Of a stretch of DNA of 47,990 bases, positions 1 through 11,020 are shown one piece after another. The stretch covers positions 1 to 47,990 of the forward strand of contig SGPM01000204.1 in assembly GCA_004802725.1 (NCBI GenBank). Direction: 5' to 3'. The translations under genes were made by a program, and so were the position numbers. The notes beneath the pieces are model-generated. The model saw only the letters and a program-made list of their open reading frames with translations. It had not been told where the DNA came from and ran no database searches. This stretch comes from Antrodiella citrinella (taxonomy: Eukaryota; Basidiomycota; Agaricomycetes; Polyporales; Steccherinaceae). Numbering within the stretch: position 1 is the stretch's first letter; each line of letters begins with the position of its first letter.

Positions 1-217
1 CCTGCACATCGTCGCCGCCGTTCCGCACGTTACCGCCGTCTGCGCCCCCAATATGCACTGTATTCCTGCCACTCGAATGTGCCGCCGGTGGCACGATTGG
101 TTGCCACGTCATCAGGTTGGGCGGGGCTGTGTGTTGCGAGGCCGTCAACGTGAGTCTGCTCGACGTATCCCCCCCCCCTCGCTCGTGCTCATCTTCTCTA
201 TCTTCTCAGCGTCGCCA
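1..217. repeat. Left arm of a long inverted repeat (truncated by window start)
   Basis: This stretch is the reverse complement of 5264-5479. The two match throughout except that a C homopolymer has 10 Cs here and 9 in the other arm. Identity ends abruptly at 217/5264, so the inner border is sharp. The outer border cannot be seen because the window starts inside the repeat. Each arm carries an inward-facing open frame followed by an intron-like segment (GTGAGT to CTCAG), so it may hold a first exon and promoter rather than only a transposase-binding end. It is probably the terminal inverted repeat of the element carrying the next two genes; a local inverted duplication is the alternative. Confidence 0.85.
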
Positions 218-537
218 TGGCGTAGAGATGCCATATTCCAAGATCCGTTCGCCGACATACACTTCCTGCGTTATGCGAATTGCCCTCGACCCTCGCGCAT
301 CTTCTCCCGTTCAGGCTCACGCACCGCATCAACACGTTCCGTTGCCCGCCAATGTTCTATGGCATGCGAAACATCGAAGCTCAGTCGCCTACAAGTTGGT
401 CGTCCACGTGTCGCATCGAGAAGACAACACCGAGCCACCTGCGCAGCAACGACTCGTCGCCATAGGCCGCCGACAAATTGCCCTGCCTACCGTATTTAAG
501 GATTGTCGTAGGTTGGTCGACGACTGTCGTCCCGACC
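218..537 (+). promoter_or_regulatory. Upstream region of the alpha-kinase gene with TATA-like box
   Basis: No supported gene lies here. A TATA-like TATTTAAG at 493-500 sits about 38 bases before the kinase start codon, so the 5' leader would be very short. Open frames crossing the region from the repeat arm show no recognisable domain. One of them could be a continuation of the exon that begins inside the repeat. Confidence 0.4.
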
Positions 538-3238
538 ATGGGTCAGTGTACTTTCTGCGGCCAATCCTTCGAGCATCTTCTTGCTTCTGCCTGCGGGCGA
601 TGTTTCACCAAGTCTACCACGAGTATCGAACAGCACGCTGCCATTAATGTGAGCCTCTATCAGTTATTAATTGAGAATCATTCTGACTCCTATGCAGGAT
701 ACTCCTCAATGTGCAGGATGTGGTGCGACGTTTCGGGAATTGGACTCTACATACTGCGGACGATGCATGCGACGTGCTCGAGATTCCTCCCCGAGTGGGC
801 TTGCGGTTGCTTCAGTACGTGTCAAATTACTGTCCGAATCGCATTATTGATCTGTTGTCCTCTTAGTCAATACCACAATGTGATATGTGTGGAGTCTCAT
901 ACCCATTCCTTGTTGGATCCAGGTGTGGTGTCTGCGCGCGGAAGGCCCCCGCTCCTCAGGTGCCATCTTCGAGTGCAGTACGTCCCCGTCCTGCTTTAGG
1001 TATGTCACCGAGTCTGTTGATGATCTTTCTATACTAATGTCTTCCTATAGCTAATGCTGCAGCCATTGCTGACAGAGCACACATCTATGAGGGCAATGCG
1101 AGTCAGTTTCGGCTAGGACCAGCCTCTTCGTCTGTGGACAAGTCCAAGGCGGACGGACTGAAGAGGAACATCAAGGCTCTTCGGGATGTACACTCTGGTG
1201 TCTCGTATTTTTTTGACGTCTATCTAGCGCAGGAGAATAAAGGCAAAGTAACAAGATTGGTGTGTACATTCCCAAATGAATTATGTGACTATTCTCACGA
1301 GCAGATAACAGTGTGCGAGCGCACGGCGGAGACCGTTCAATGGTCAGTTTAGCGTTGAGGCTATGCTCAACCTGATTCTGGATGATGGACGGGAGATTCT
1401 TCGTAAATTGAATGCGAATCAGCAGGCTCGTCTCCCTGTTACAGCGGATGGCTTGCAAAGGTGCGTAAAGATGCAATGTTCGCTTTTGCATGTACTAACT
1501 TGACCTGCAGGAATAATGTATCATTCAACGTTGTCGGGACACAAAACAAACGGTATCTCATCGACGACTCGGCGGTCATGATCCCTGTTCAACAGTGGTT
1601 CAATTCTCTTGTTTCGGATGGCATCTTCCCGAAAGGCAAGAAGGATGCACGTACCGCTAACATCGAAGTTGTTATTCCAACGGTCAGTCTTCATGAAATG
1701 TGTATGTACGTACACAGAGCTGATTCGGACTTTAGGATGTATCTGTACCTGCAATGGAAGACTACGACTACGACGATATGAGTTACCAATCTCCTGTCCG
1801 TGCCAGCGCCAAATCTGTGAAGAGAACCAAGCGTCCTTTGTCCCCAGGCATGTTGTTACGAGTTTCGATGGAATACGACATATTCATTGTTTCTTTCAGA
1901 CCCTACGTCTACGGTGCGATCAGTCCGACGCAAACCTGCGGCCGTCTTTCAGGCTGCACCTGCCGGGAATGCTACATTTGCTCCCGTGTACAGGAGCACC
2001 TTTCGTGCTACGTCAAGTGGTCGGACATCGGAGTCAGGAGATTGGGTGCAAGTTGTTGTCACTACTCTCACCTGTAGTGTAGACAGGGAGGGTGCCGTGA
2101 TGGTAGTCCGGAATCCCAATGAGCGAACGATCTCGGTTTCCGAGATGTGGAAAGACCATCTACGGGACAATAAAGTTGATGGTGGATGGATTGGGACAGG
2201 CTACTCGAAGTATTGCTTTCGGGTATGCATTGTTTCATTCATCATGTGTTGTCGGTGATCATTGCACTGATGCAGAACTAGGGATATCTCAATTCCGAAT
2301 CAAAGCACTACGCGCTCCTGCAAACACGCCCACTAGGTGACCTTTGGAATTCTCCAGACCAAAACCACGAGGAGTTGTTGAACGAACTCAAGCTCCTCGC
2401 CCTTGGTGATTACTTCATGAAGACCTATTATGACCGTGCCAACGTGTATAACTGCAGAGGCATGTTACCTGGTGTGTTTTCAGGTATCTTTTCTCGTGCG
2501 TAAGCTCATACATCTTTTAGACATGTCGTTCAATCATGCGGGCGCATTTATTGGTACCACCGTTAATGAAGATCAAGTATCACAAGACCTTAACGCAAAA
2601 GCCCTCATGTATACGTCTTTTCTTGCTACGCCTCTGATCGACACGCAAGATGACTTTGGACCACTCATCAAGTTCTCTGGCTCGGTTGGTCCTGGTTCAA
2701 ACACCCATTCGGCTGTTGGAATTGCAGTCGATGCCTTTGCGCATCATGTGCTTGTTGACTCGGAAGGTGCCTGTATCTTTGTTGATTTGCAAGGTAAGTA
2801 GCTATTCTCTCATATGTACCCACCGTTGATGTGCTTTACGCAGGATTTGTTCATCGCCACAAAGACTGTGTTGTCCTGATTGATCCTCAGACTCATACAG
2901 ATCCTAGGTAAGCTGCAATGCTGCATTTCTCGTACATGTCAATAATCTCACTCACATTTTGCAGCAAATGGCAAGCTGGCCGAAGCGGACATTGGGACAA
3001 AGGCAAATCCGAAATTGAAGCATTTCAGAATCTACATATATGCAATTCACTCTGTCGTAAGCTGGGGTTTCCGGAGTTGTCTCCTGTAGTGCCAAAGAAA
3101 GCAGCTAGAAAGAGAGTTATTGTCTCTCCGACACATTCCCCTTCTCCTCCAACTCGTGATCTCTCGCCAGACATTACACCGTCTGTGACGCAGATGCGTA
3201 GACTTCATCTATCTGAGCTTATGAATCCGACTGCTTAG
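538..3238 (+). CDS. Alpha-type kinase-like protein with three N-terminal Cys4 zinc modules
   Basis: Twelve exons join into one frame of 704 residues: 538-648, 698-814, 867-999, 1051-1259, 1312-1460, 1511-1682, 1736-1847, 1900-2222, 2282-2459, 2521-2793, 2844-2907, 2965-3238. The first three exons each encode one CxxC-x(10-12)-CxxC unit (CTFC..CGRC, CAGC..CGRC, CDMC..CGVC). The C-terminal half is an alpha-kinase (MHCK/EF2K) domain: AFAHH, then the catalytic-type FVDLQG, IDPQTHT, and the zinc site H-x-C-x3-C (HICNSLC). At the position of the ATP-binding lysine (YVAK in EF2 kinase) I read YALL, so activity is doubtful. The tail is rich in Ser and Pro. Introns at 1848 and 2460 both start GCATGTT (GC-AG). 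The gene converges on the transposase gene inside the same inverted repeat. Substrate is unknown. Confidence 0.85.
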
Positions 3239-3370
3239 ACTTAGATTATTTCAGCTAATGAAGCAGAGCTTCGTCGTTGCGTTATAATGTAGCCAAATAT
3301 AATGATTCTGTCTGCCAACGTTCCAATGATGAAAGAGATGTATTGACCAGGGTAAAGCATGTATACACAT

Positions 3371-4981
3371 CTACTCAACATTCTCCGCCATGTGAGGAAG
3401 CATATCTTGAAACACAGTCCAAACATTCTGAAAGTTCAATACAGACAGGCCAAGGGTGCGGTAGACCTCCAACGCGCGTGTCTCATATTCGACACTAACA
3501 AAACGCAGGAGATCCTCTCCGCCAATCTCCACCATGAGCTGATCAATAAGAGCAGGATCAACAGGTTGCAAACAGAATATCCCACCATAGGATTTGTAGA
3601 GTACCATGGCTTCATTTGGCGACATACCAGACGGCAAGGCCTTGCGCCGGTCTTTCCGAATGCGATGGTTGTTGTAAGAGTCAACAAACGTGTCCAGTTC
3701 ACGTTGAACTAGAATGGAGAAGAGCCACCGGGCAAGGATGCTGAGAGATTCCAAATCAGCACGCAGAAGAGACAACACAAGCTCGCATTACTTACTAATG
3801 ATCTTCGTCGTTGGCATCATAGACATCCGCCCCCGCCTCCCAAAATACGTGAACATTGTCGCCAACTTCATGGCGAACCGGTATCCATCCGCGTTCAATA
3901 GTGATATTGTGGACACTCCGTAAGAAACGATGAGCCGGGAGCTCAGAGGTGGGAAGATCGGGTGACACAGCCTCTCTGCGACGAAAAAGTCAGTGCACCA
4001 AAAATAATCAACATGAAGAGTGCGTACCTCAGCGCGTTCGCAAGCCCATACATGAGGGTGGTCTCGCTACCACAGTCTGTCGTAGATTGTAACGGGACTC
4101 CTGCAACAAAGAAATCAGAAGATGTTCACGCACAAACACATGATTATACTCACCACCCTGCTCCTTAACGACCATAAGATATAGATATGCGATAGCTAAT
4201 TTGAGGCGATTGTTGGGAAGAGCAAGAAGCTTCAAGAACTTTGCAGTACAGACGTCACGGAATCCATAGATGGGAAACCCTATACGGGACAGCTTGTCGT
4301 GCCCGTCAGCACTCCATTCGTGGTGTGGACCAAGCGAAACCAGTCCTGTTCGCCGAGGTTTCTTGGTCTTCGGTTTTCTCAGTTCAAATCCTTCCGCGTC
4401 AACCGCTCGCATCTCGTTCGTGATGAATTCCCTGCGCCCAGTTGCAAAATCAGTCTCAGGTAACATGAAAAGAAAAACTTCCTCTCACCGAGTCAAATGA
4501 ACACCTGTCGCGTTTGCGATACGTTCCCGAATTCGTCGAGGGCCTGCCTGTCGAGACGGGTGCCGTTCCAACTCGTCGAGCACTAGCTGCCGCTTGAAGG
4601 TGTCAGCCAACTCGCGAGTGGTGGCTCCACTAGCCTTCAGACCAAATGCTCCGCGTCGACGTGTGACTGTCCTGGCACTGAATGAGAACAATGTTAGGCA
4701 AAGAGCAGATACAAAACATTGCTTGCTGAACGTACCTCATCTTTATTCCATGCTCTTCAGACAACAACAAGCTGATCTTATACTTGTCTGTTATTCCGCG
4801 TCGGTGATACTCGGTGAGAATATCGCAAATCCTCGGGTCATCAACACCAGCTATTATGCCACATGAGCAAACGTGTAAAGAAAGCAAACGGGAGGAACTT
4901 ACGGCAACGATCCGACCCCTCCGTACCACCAGAAGAACCAGGACCTGCTCCGTCTACGGCAGCGCGCTCTCCGTTGTCCAT
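3371..4981 (-). CDS. DDE integrase-core transposase of basidiomycete type
   Basis: Seven exons (4981-4903, 4850-4736, 4677-4489, 4431-4154, 4100-4028, 3975-3796, 3740-3371) give an uninterrupted 427-residue protein. The N-terminal part (about 26-130) is helical and basic and probably binds DNA. The catalytic core has the three expected acidic motifs: HEWSADGHDKL, then STTDCGSETT, then HNITIERGW. The C-terminal part (LARWLFSILV, then DSYNNHR) matches the usual tail of integrase-core proteins common in Agaricomycetes. The start is fixed by a TATATAA at 5061-5067, since the only in-frame start-like codon further upstream (5050) is a GTG. All catalytic residues are present, so the protein could be active. 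It lies tail to tail with the alpha-kinase gene. Confidence 0.88.
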
Positions 4982-5060
4982 AGCAGAGCTAGGTAAACGA
5001 GGAGCGCTGCCAAGCTGAGGAGGTTGGGTGTAGAAAGAGAGACAAGCCACCGAGGAACAC

Positions 5061-5067
5061 TTATATA
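5061..5067 (-). promoter_or_regulatory. TATA box of the transposase gene
   Basis: Reads TATATAA on the minus strand, about 80 bases upstream of the ATG at 4981. This places transcription start near 5035 and supports the downstream ATG. Confidence 0.5.
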
Positions 5068-5166
5068 TCTGCCTTCTCCGTACACGTCACTTGAGGTATA
5101 GATGGTGCATTGCGACAAAACGTCAACAGCATCACAGAAATTCATGTGCAATCATGGAGGAAAACG

Positions 5167-5603
5167 TCAAATAGAGGGCAAGGGGGTGACACGAGGACCA
5201 TGCTTGACGTAGGAAAGCGACAGGCGAGCGTACACGTCTTCATAACACGGTACTGATTTACCGTGGCGACGCTGAGAAGATAGAGAAGATGAGCACGAGC
5301 GAGGGGGGGGGATACGTCGAGCAGACTCACGTTGACGGCCTCGCAACACACAGCCCCGCCCAACCTGATGACGTGGCAACCAATCGTGCCACCGGCGGCA
5401 CATTCGAGTGGCAGGAATACAGTGCATATTGGGGGCGCAGACGGCGGTAACGTGCGGAACGGCGGCGACGATGTGCAGGACGGCGGCGACGACGACGACG
5501 GGGGTGATGGTGGTGGCAAAGACAACGACGCGTGGCCGCCAGCCGACTGTGGGGAAGCGCGCTTATCTCCGCTTGCTCGGCTCGGGTTGCGGGGGCGCCC
5601 CAT
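5167..5603 (-). CDS. Hypothetical small protein starting in the right repeat arm
   Basis: An ATG at 5603 opens a Pro/Ser-rich frame. A well-formed intron (GTGAGT at 5330 to CTCAG at 5272) leads to a short second exon ending in TGA at 5167, about 125 residues in all. Exon 1 continues into the inverted repeat, and the repeat ends just a few codons into exon 2. The left arm holds the same exon-intron segment. No family is recognised and the composition is low complexity. It could be a real element gene or a non-coding promoter segment that happens to be open. Confidence 0.25.
5264..5479. repeat. Right arm of the long inverted repeat
   Basis: Reverse complement of 1-217 with a single homopolymer length difference. 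The match stops at 5479 only because the partner is cut by the window edge, so the true outer end may lie further right. The GC-rich repetitive stretch at 5450-5530 (GGCGGCGACGACGACG) may belong to it. Confidence 0.85.
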
Positions 5604-5952
5604 CAATCCGGCGCTTTACGCACAACATCAACTTTTGATTTCTCAATCTGCCGTGGCTCTGCTGGGCCACACTACATCGTCATGCTCGGCGATCATAGCA
5701 ATGAGGTGAACGAAACTATGGTACAAGACGTCTTCAAGGACGTGAGTGAGGGACAGACAGCGATGCAACTACCAGGATTCGTGATCTATGAATACAAAAT
5801 TCCAGGGGGGACGAAGGGCCAGACAAGCATAACAGGAGTGGACAAAGCGATGGTCCAAGTAATCCAAATAACGAAAGGGTAGAGTAATGTAGAGAGATGG
5901 TGACATCCAGGTACGAAAGAAAAGAGAGCGGCACAACCGAGGCAGAGGGGTG
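5480..5952. other. Intergenic, low-complexity then featureless
   Basis: Begins with GGC/GAC-rich low-complexity sequence inside the hypothetical ORF on the minus strand. The rest is presumed 3' flank of the transcription factor gene that ends at 5953. I see no supported gene in 5604-5952. Confidence 0.4.
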
Positions 5953-8820
5953 CTATGACGGATATAGTGAATGGACACCGACGGCATGCTGAGTGGGCAC
6001 GACGATACGTCCCATAGGCGACGAACTCGCATTCCAACCGGCAACGCTGGGGTTTGTGCTAGTGCTTGCCCGGGCGGGTCCAGAAGAATGAGGCATGGGC
6101 GGTGTCGATAACGATGAGATACTAGAAGGCACGACTTGAATAGACGCCGCATGCTCGTCGAAATTCCGACCGTTAGGCAGAGGCGCGCCGGTTTCTTGAG
6201 TGCTACCGTTAGGATTTCTGGCGAAAAGCCCCGAGTGCGAGAACGGGTACAATGGTACGCCGACCTCGAGCGGTTGCATCTGGCTTGTCATGCGTACAAT
6301 TTCTGTCATAAGACCCTGAAGCAATTTTTCCTGCCGAGCTGCGAGGCAATCGTCAGCACGAAGGTGTATGCAGTGAGAACTTTTGTTCAAAGGCTCACTT
6401 CCGATCGGGGACTGGCTGCCATAGGTAAGCATGGCGAATCTGCAGAAAATCAATCAGTCCGGAGGTACGATGGAAGCTCAATCTGACCTACGAACCTCAA
6501 AACGTTGATCTCACCCCATACTGTGGATTCACGTGCTGTATCGTTGATTTCGATGAAATACTTGCACAGTTGAATCTGCACGACAGCAGCGAGATACCAA
6601 CAGATCTGAGAGAATCGTTCAGACAGTATTTCACACGATGCACCATTATCAATCACGTACCGTCACAAAAGGATGCAGACGTGAGATGTCTAATGATGTC
6701 TCGGAGAGTCTGTAATAGGCTGTGAGGATCGCTCGTGTCGCATTGACACAACGCGCGGTCGACAAGTTGTTTGATTCGTTGAAGTTCAAGAAATGGTTGT
6801 GTAGGGTGATCGTAGCCCTGTACCAAAATTTAGGCTGGCGCAAATTCGAGACATAATAATACTCACGCGTGGGGTACGATGTGAACCATGTATAAATCCG
6901 TGTCCAATGACCCATCATCGTTCACACCTAGATGTTTGAACGAGGTCGGTATACTCTCCAGAAACTCTTCCGATACCAAGTTATCCAATTCTTGAAAACC
7001 TGGGATCTGGAAAGGATTTTGGCCCTTCGTTGGGAGATTGGGAGCTCGTAGATTACTGCGAGTATTGTGGTCCGTTACGCGACCGAAAAGCATCACCGAC
7101 TTCAAGAACAGAATGAAAGAGTCCGTGTAACCCGCTGGATGCCGAATGAACAACTCCGGGGTGGCAAGATCCTGTGGGTTTCCTGGGACGTTGGACTGTA
7201 CAAGGTTAAGCTAGGATTTCGGGGCATCAGAAAGCGCACACATACACTTGAGTCAAAATCTGTGCCACACAGTGGAAGCTCAGTTCCAATGTCTTTCTCG
7301 TCTACGCCGTGCAGCCATCCGCCTACCGAGACGATTCGGTCGAACATGATTGTCATCCACCACGTCCGTCTACGACATTCCAGATCCACGAAATCCTTTG
7401 GAGGTGCAAGATACGCGCCTGGCGAGTTGCCTCCCTGAGACGAGAAAGTTCCTGGATAGTTGAGTCGTAGCGGTATAGCTACTCGGGTTTGGAAACCTGC
7501 AAAGATCCAGACCTCCACCCAGCGACCCTCCTGGTAGAAGTACCAGGACAGTAAGACGCAAGCCTGCATCACTGGGAATATGTCTTGGCCTGTCGCCATC
7601 GTTTTGTCAATGTACGCCCGTGTCTTACTTACATGGAACTCGGCGAATCGGTCGCGTCGCGTACCATCGGGCGAAGTTGCAATGTCATGAGACGCCCACC
7701 GTGAGGCAGACGCGCACTGTCAACTATGTCAAAATAGTGAACGGCGTCTTGACACCGAGATGACTTACAACGGCATGTAGCACCGCAGGGTGTGGAAAGT
7801 TGGGATCTTTCGGATGTAAATGCATGGAGGCGAGAAACGAAGGCCTGTGAAGAACGCGGGACCCGCATGGATCACATCGAAAGAAGACGTCAATGCTAGT
7901 GAGTGACAGTAAGTGCGCAGTTGGAGTGACGGGGAACAGAAGGCACTGACTAGTGATCCAATGCAGCAGGATCCGGAAGGTCTGGACACCATCCTGAGAA
8001 AAGCATGTCCATGTACTGGTCTCCGCCGTGCAAGTCAGGGCTGCTCGTGGAGCCTCGATATGCAGACTGAGGGCTGCTCGCCGATGCACGAATGGCTCCA
8101 AGGTCCAAGGACGCGTGAGGGAGTGTGATACCGTTGTCATGGGGACTACTGGCGGGGCTCTTGCCATTAGAGACCGCAGACCGAGGTCGATGACTAGAGG
8201 GAAAATGTCGCGATGGGGATGCGGAGCGAGAAGTGAAGCTTCTGGACTCGTGCAACTGGCTTTTCAATTGTGCTGCATAGCGAGTTATAAATGATATGAC
8301 TCTTTGATAAACAGTGGAGGCGAACGTACATATCTGTTCCTCTAGAGCTCTAATTCTATCCGCAGGATCAACATCAGGAGCGATTGGGAGCCCCTCTACT
8401 GGATCGTAAGAACACTGAGGTTCGGTGGGATGCCTAAATCAGAGATTGCACCATCAACATGGGGATATCAGCGAAATAAAGAGAATACGGACGCATAACC
8501 GACAGGTGGTGGTACGCTGATGACGGCCTGCCAAGCCCTAGAAGGATGGTGAACAACGAGTGCAGGAACGTAGGGGATGGTAGAACGCACTTGACACAAG
8601 TACTACAATGAGGGCGTGCCGCATCACATTTCTATGGACAAGTGAGTCGATGTGCACGAGACGGAATACAGTTGCATACCAATTTGCGTTTCCGGCAAGA
8701 GAGACATGCCTGTGTTGTTGAGGTCAGCACGAGCGAGACATGCGGGGGTATCGAAATAGTTCAGCCTACCTGATTTCTACGAAGAGCAGGGCGAACGGCC
8801 CCGGACACCGCTTTGGGCAT
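5953..8820 (-). CDS. Zn2Cys6 (C6) fungal transcription factor, copy 1
   Basis: The ATG at 8820 begins MPKAVSG. The binuclear cluster is split by introns: CLSCRKRKL, KCDAARPHCSTC, then PQCSYDP for the sixth cysteine. A short coiled coil follows (DPADRIRALEEQI), then a long Ser/Pro-rich linker. The Fungal_trans regulatory domain spans the middle: FFRCDPCG, VLHRPSFL, CRRRTWWMTIMFDR and IRHPAGYTDSF. The C-terminus is Ser/Thr/Pro-rich and ends at 5953. It is a predicted nuclear DNA-binding regulator with unknown targets. It resembles the gene at 14267-17111 in the MPKA start, the 30-base second exon and overall order, so the two are paralogous. Many small introns make exact exon edges uncertain in the middle. 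Confidence 0.85.
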
Positions 8821-9489
8821 TGGATAATAAGATCGGCGCGGCTTATGGTAATCACGGGGGGAAGGAAAGAGGTAAGTAGGGGGGTGAGGAGGAGGAGACG
8901 AGTACAAGTACACCGCTTGTCCTTTTCAAGTTGCTTTTCTACTGACTTGCGATATGCCGACCTATGTCAGTAGATGCAGGCACGTGCTGTGAAAGTGCTG
9001 AACGACTCGTTCCTAGCCACCGCTCACGAGAAACGCCTGCCGCGGCATACCTCGGCACACGGCACACCTCCGTCTCGCGTGGCAACGTCGCCCGATCGTG
9101 TTGCACTGCTCCGGGTCCTCCATCGTCTGGTCGATCTTATTGTAGTCGCGCAAAACCACTCGAATTATACTACCGTCCTTGTTCTTTCTCCGTCAAATGG
9201 ATCCGCATTCCTCATGGCAATCATCGCTCGCACCACCTCACCTCAGCCTTGTCTTAGACTTTCGCAACATAACTCAGCCACCGATACCGAATGCTCACCG
9301 TGACAACGCCTGCTCGTTGTAATGTAAAATGCGACGAGGATCATATATTTCCGCTTTTGATGTTCTCCATAGACTATGTACTAGACTCGGATTTTTGAAT
9401 TCTCCGTATCGGATTGACTACCGTGTGTTCCTAACATTCGATTCGCCTATTGGCAGTGTGAGACGTACGACGCAGACTCGCCAGCTTTT
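8821..9489. other. Promoter of transcription factor 1; possible short ORF
   Basis: Mostly the upstream flank of the factor starting at 8820 and the 3' flank of the YjbQ gene ending at 9490. A plus-strand ATG frame at 8974-9303 (109 codons) and an overlapping ATG at 9198 have plausible codon use, but neither resembles a known protein. I do not call a gene. Confidence 0.35.
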
Positions 9490-10488
9490 TCAGCTTCTGC
9501 GAGGCAATGCATGGCTCGGTCATCGGACAGATACAATGATAGAGATGATGTACATACAGTATAGTCGCCACGACACGTCGCGAGTGGGGCATATGCCTGA
9601 ACTCCGTGAGATAGATGCCTCAGCAGACGTGAATAATAATAAAGTCAGTATGCGCATGTACGTCGTGGCGAGCGTGTCTCAGATCTCAGGCCTATTCATT
9701 ACACACCTTGCCATGTTCCAAGGTTCAGCCGACCATTTGTGATAGGCACGGAGACTGTGCATCCAACTAAGGAAGTCTTTGTATGAGACACGCTGTGGTC
9801 CGACCGCAAGTATGAAAGAGTAGTCAATACGGCTGCCCACACGCCCTCGTGATAAAGAGAAATAGGCTCACGAGTCGCTACGAACAACAAGAATCGGCAA
9901 GAATTTCGAGATCAAGTCAGATCTGAACGGCTGCGATTTTGGCGACAAGCAAAGTCAGCTTACTCAGGACCTTCGTCTGTATGTAACCAGTCAAGGTTCT
10001 CCGGCACAACTGTGTCGAGGGCCATGTCCATGTCTATATTTTCCGAAGATAAGTTTGGAGACACGATCTAAGCCAATATGGGCGACCACAATTCACCTTT
10101 CCTGACATCTGAGACACAGTAGTAACGTTAACATAGTACCCAAGACAACAAGCAAGACAATTACCTGGATCGTAGTTTTCATTGATTGTAAGAGCAGCAG
10201 AGGTGTGCTGGCTGAAAGAAGTATATGTTTCATATCGAAGATGGATTCAGCATGTTGCCCGTGCAGGCTGGGGTGGGCAGCGAAGAGTACCTACATAAAA
10301 AGAAACAGCATGCCGACCTATGCAGGATGAGCCGTTTCGCACTACAGATCTCTCATAAGTACAGCGATGCTGTTCGAACACACCTGCACATCTCGTAATC
10401 CAGGTCCAATGTGGGTCAGGACCTCGTCGGTTACGAGGTGACAGCCCTTAGCACGTCTGCCCAGCGTAAAAGTTGTTTGCCAACCCAT
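9490..10488 (-). CDS. YjbQ/UPF0047 family protein (thiamine-phosphate synthase-like)
   Basis: Nine exons give 138 residues, the usual family length: 10488-10384, 10317-10295, 10211-10165, 10108-10097, 10033-9964, 9877-9872, 9792-9707, 9618-9558, 9496-9490. Family motifs appear in order: GCHLVTDEVL, IQHTSAALTINENYDPDV, HTDEGPDD, TKTSLVG, ITNGRLNLGTWQGIYL, and the usual ending RRVVATIL. Exons of 12 bases (DVRK) and 6 bases are required to complete the conserved NENYDPDVRKDM and EGPDD..H motifs. Bacterial members were shown to have low secondary thiamine-phosphate synthase activity; the role in fungi is not established. The only odd residues are DDSVSH where DDMPSH is usual. Confidence 0.92.
9872..9877 (-). 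other. Six-base micro-exon (CGACTC) of the YjbQ gene
   Basis: Flanked by TTCGTAG on one side and GTGAGCC on the other. Together with the split codons of its neighbours it encodes the second Asp and following Ser of GPDDSVSH. Skipping it would keep the frame but remove two residues of a conserved motif and leave an unusually long 171-base intron. Confidence 0.75.
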
Positions 10489-11020
10489 TAAGCCGGCGCC
10501 GTGCTATGTTCTTCTGGGATATAGCTAATCAGTGTTCAAAGATGGCAGTAGTGTTTTACTGCTATGTGATGATTTTGCTGCAAGCAGAGCCTCGGCGGAG
10601 GTGATTGCAGAGTGTGATAGCCTGAGCGTCCCAACAAGTTCTCTCTGAACCAAATTGGGAAGCGGAGAATGACGTCGGCGATTCGGGCACTCGGGCACCA
10701 CCCGCTGGACCCTTGCATACATACTGACCATCCAAAACAAGATCTCTCGGTCATTTCGCGCGGAGGAACAAACATCAATATTACATCAATTTGAACGATC
10801 CTGCTCGACGGATTCCGACATGAGCATTTACCGCCCAAACGACACATCGACGTTGCATCAATTGTAAGTACACGCATCTTTGCTGCAGGTATGAGCTGGT
10901 CGAATAGACAAATGTTACACGTAAGACAAAGTTGTAACACACTAGGTGAACCCATGCATCATGACACAGACAACCGCACTGAAGGACCTCGCTGCGACAG
11001 CGCCGCCATTCCAAGTCTAG
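10489..11020. other. Intergenic: YjbQ promoter and YTH1 3' flank
   Basis: Short minus-strand frames here have no recognisable product. I see no gene, repeat or clear promoter motif. Confidence 0.4.

Noticed and set aside
53..647. Overlapping plus-strand frames across the left repeat arm and kinase promoter
   Set aside because: They have no domain, overlap each other and cross a likely TATA box. Only the repeat and the intron-like segment are supported.
1312..1352. Apparent stop or frameshift in the alpha-kinase gene
   Set aside because: A 52-base intron (1260-1311) restores the frame and gives RRRPFNGQFSVEAML; the full CDS is a multiple of three.
5450..5530. GACGACGACG/GGCGGC tract as a microsatellite or CRISPR-like array
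   Set aside because: It is simple low-complexity coding-type sequence without regular spacers.
8974..9303. 109-codon plus-strand ORF between factor 1 and the YjbQ gene
   Set aside because: It starts with ATG and codon use is plausible, but there is no recognised family and a second overlapping frame is equally good.
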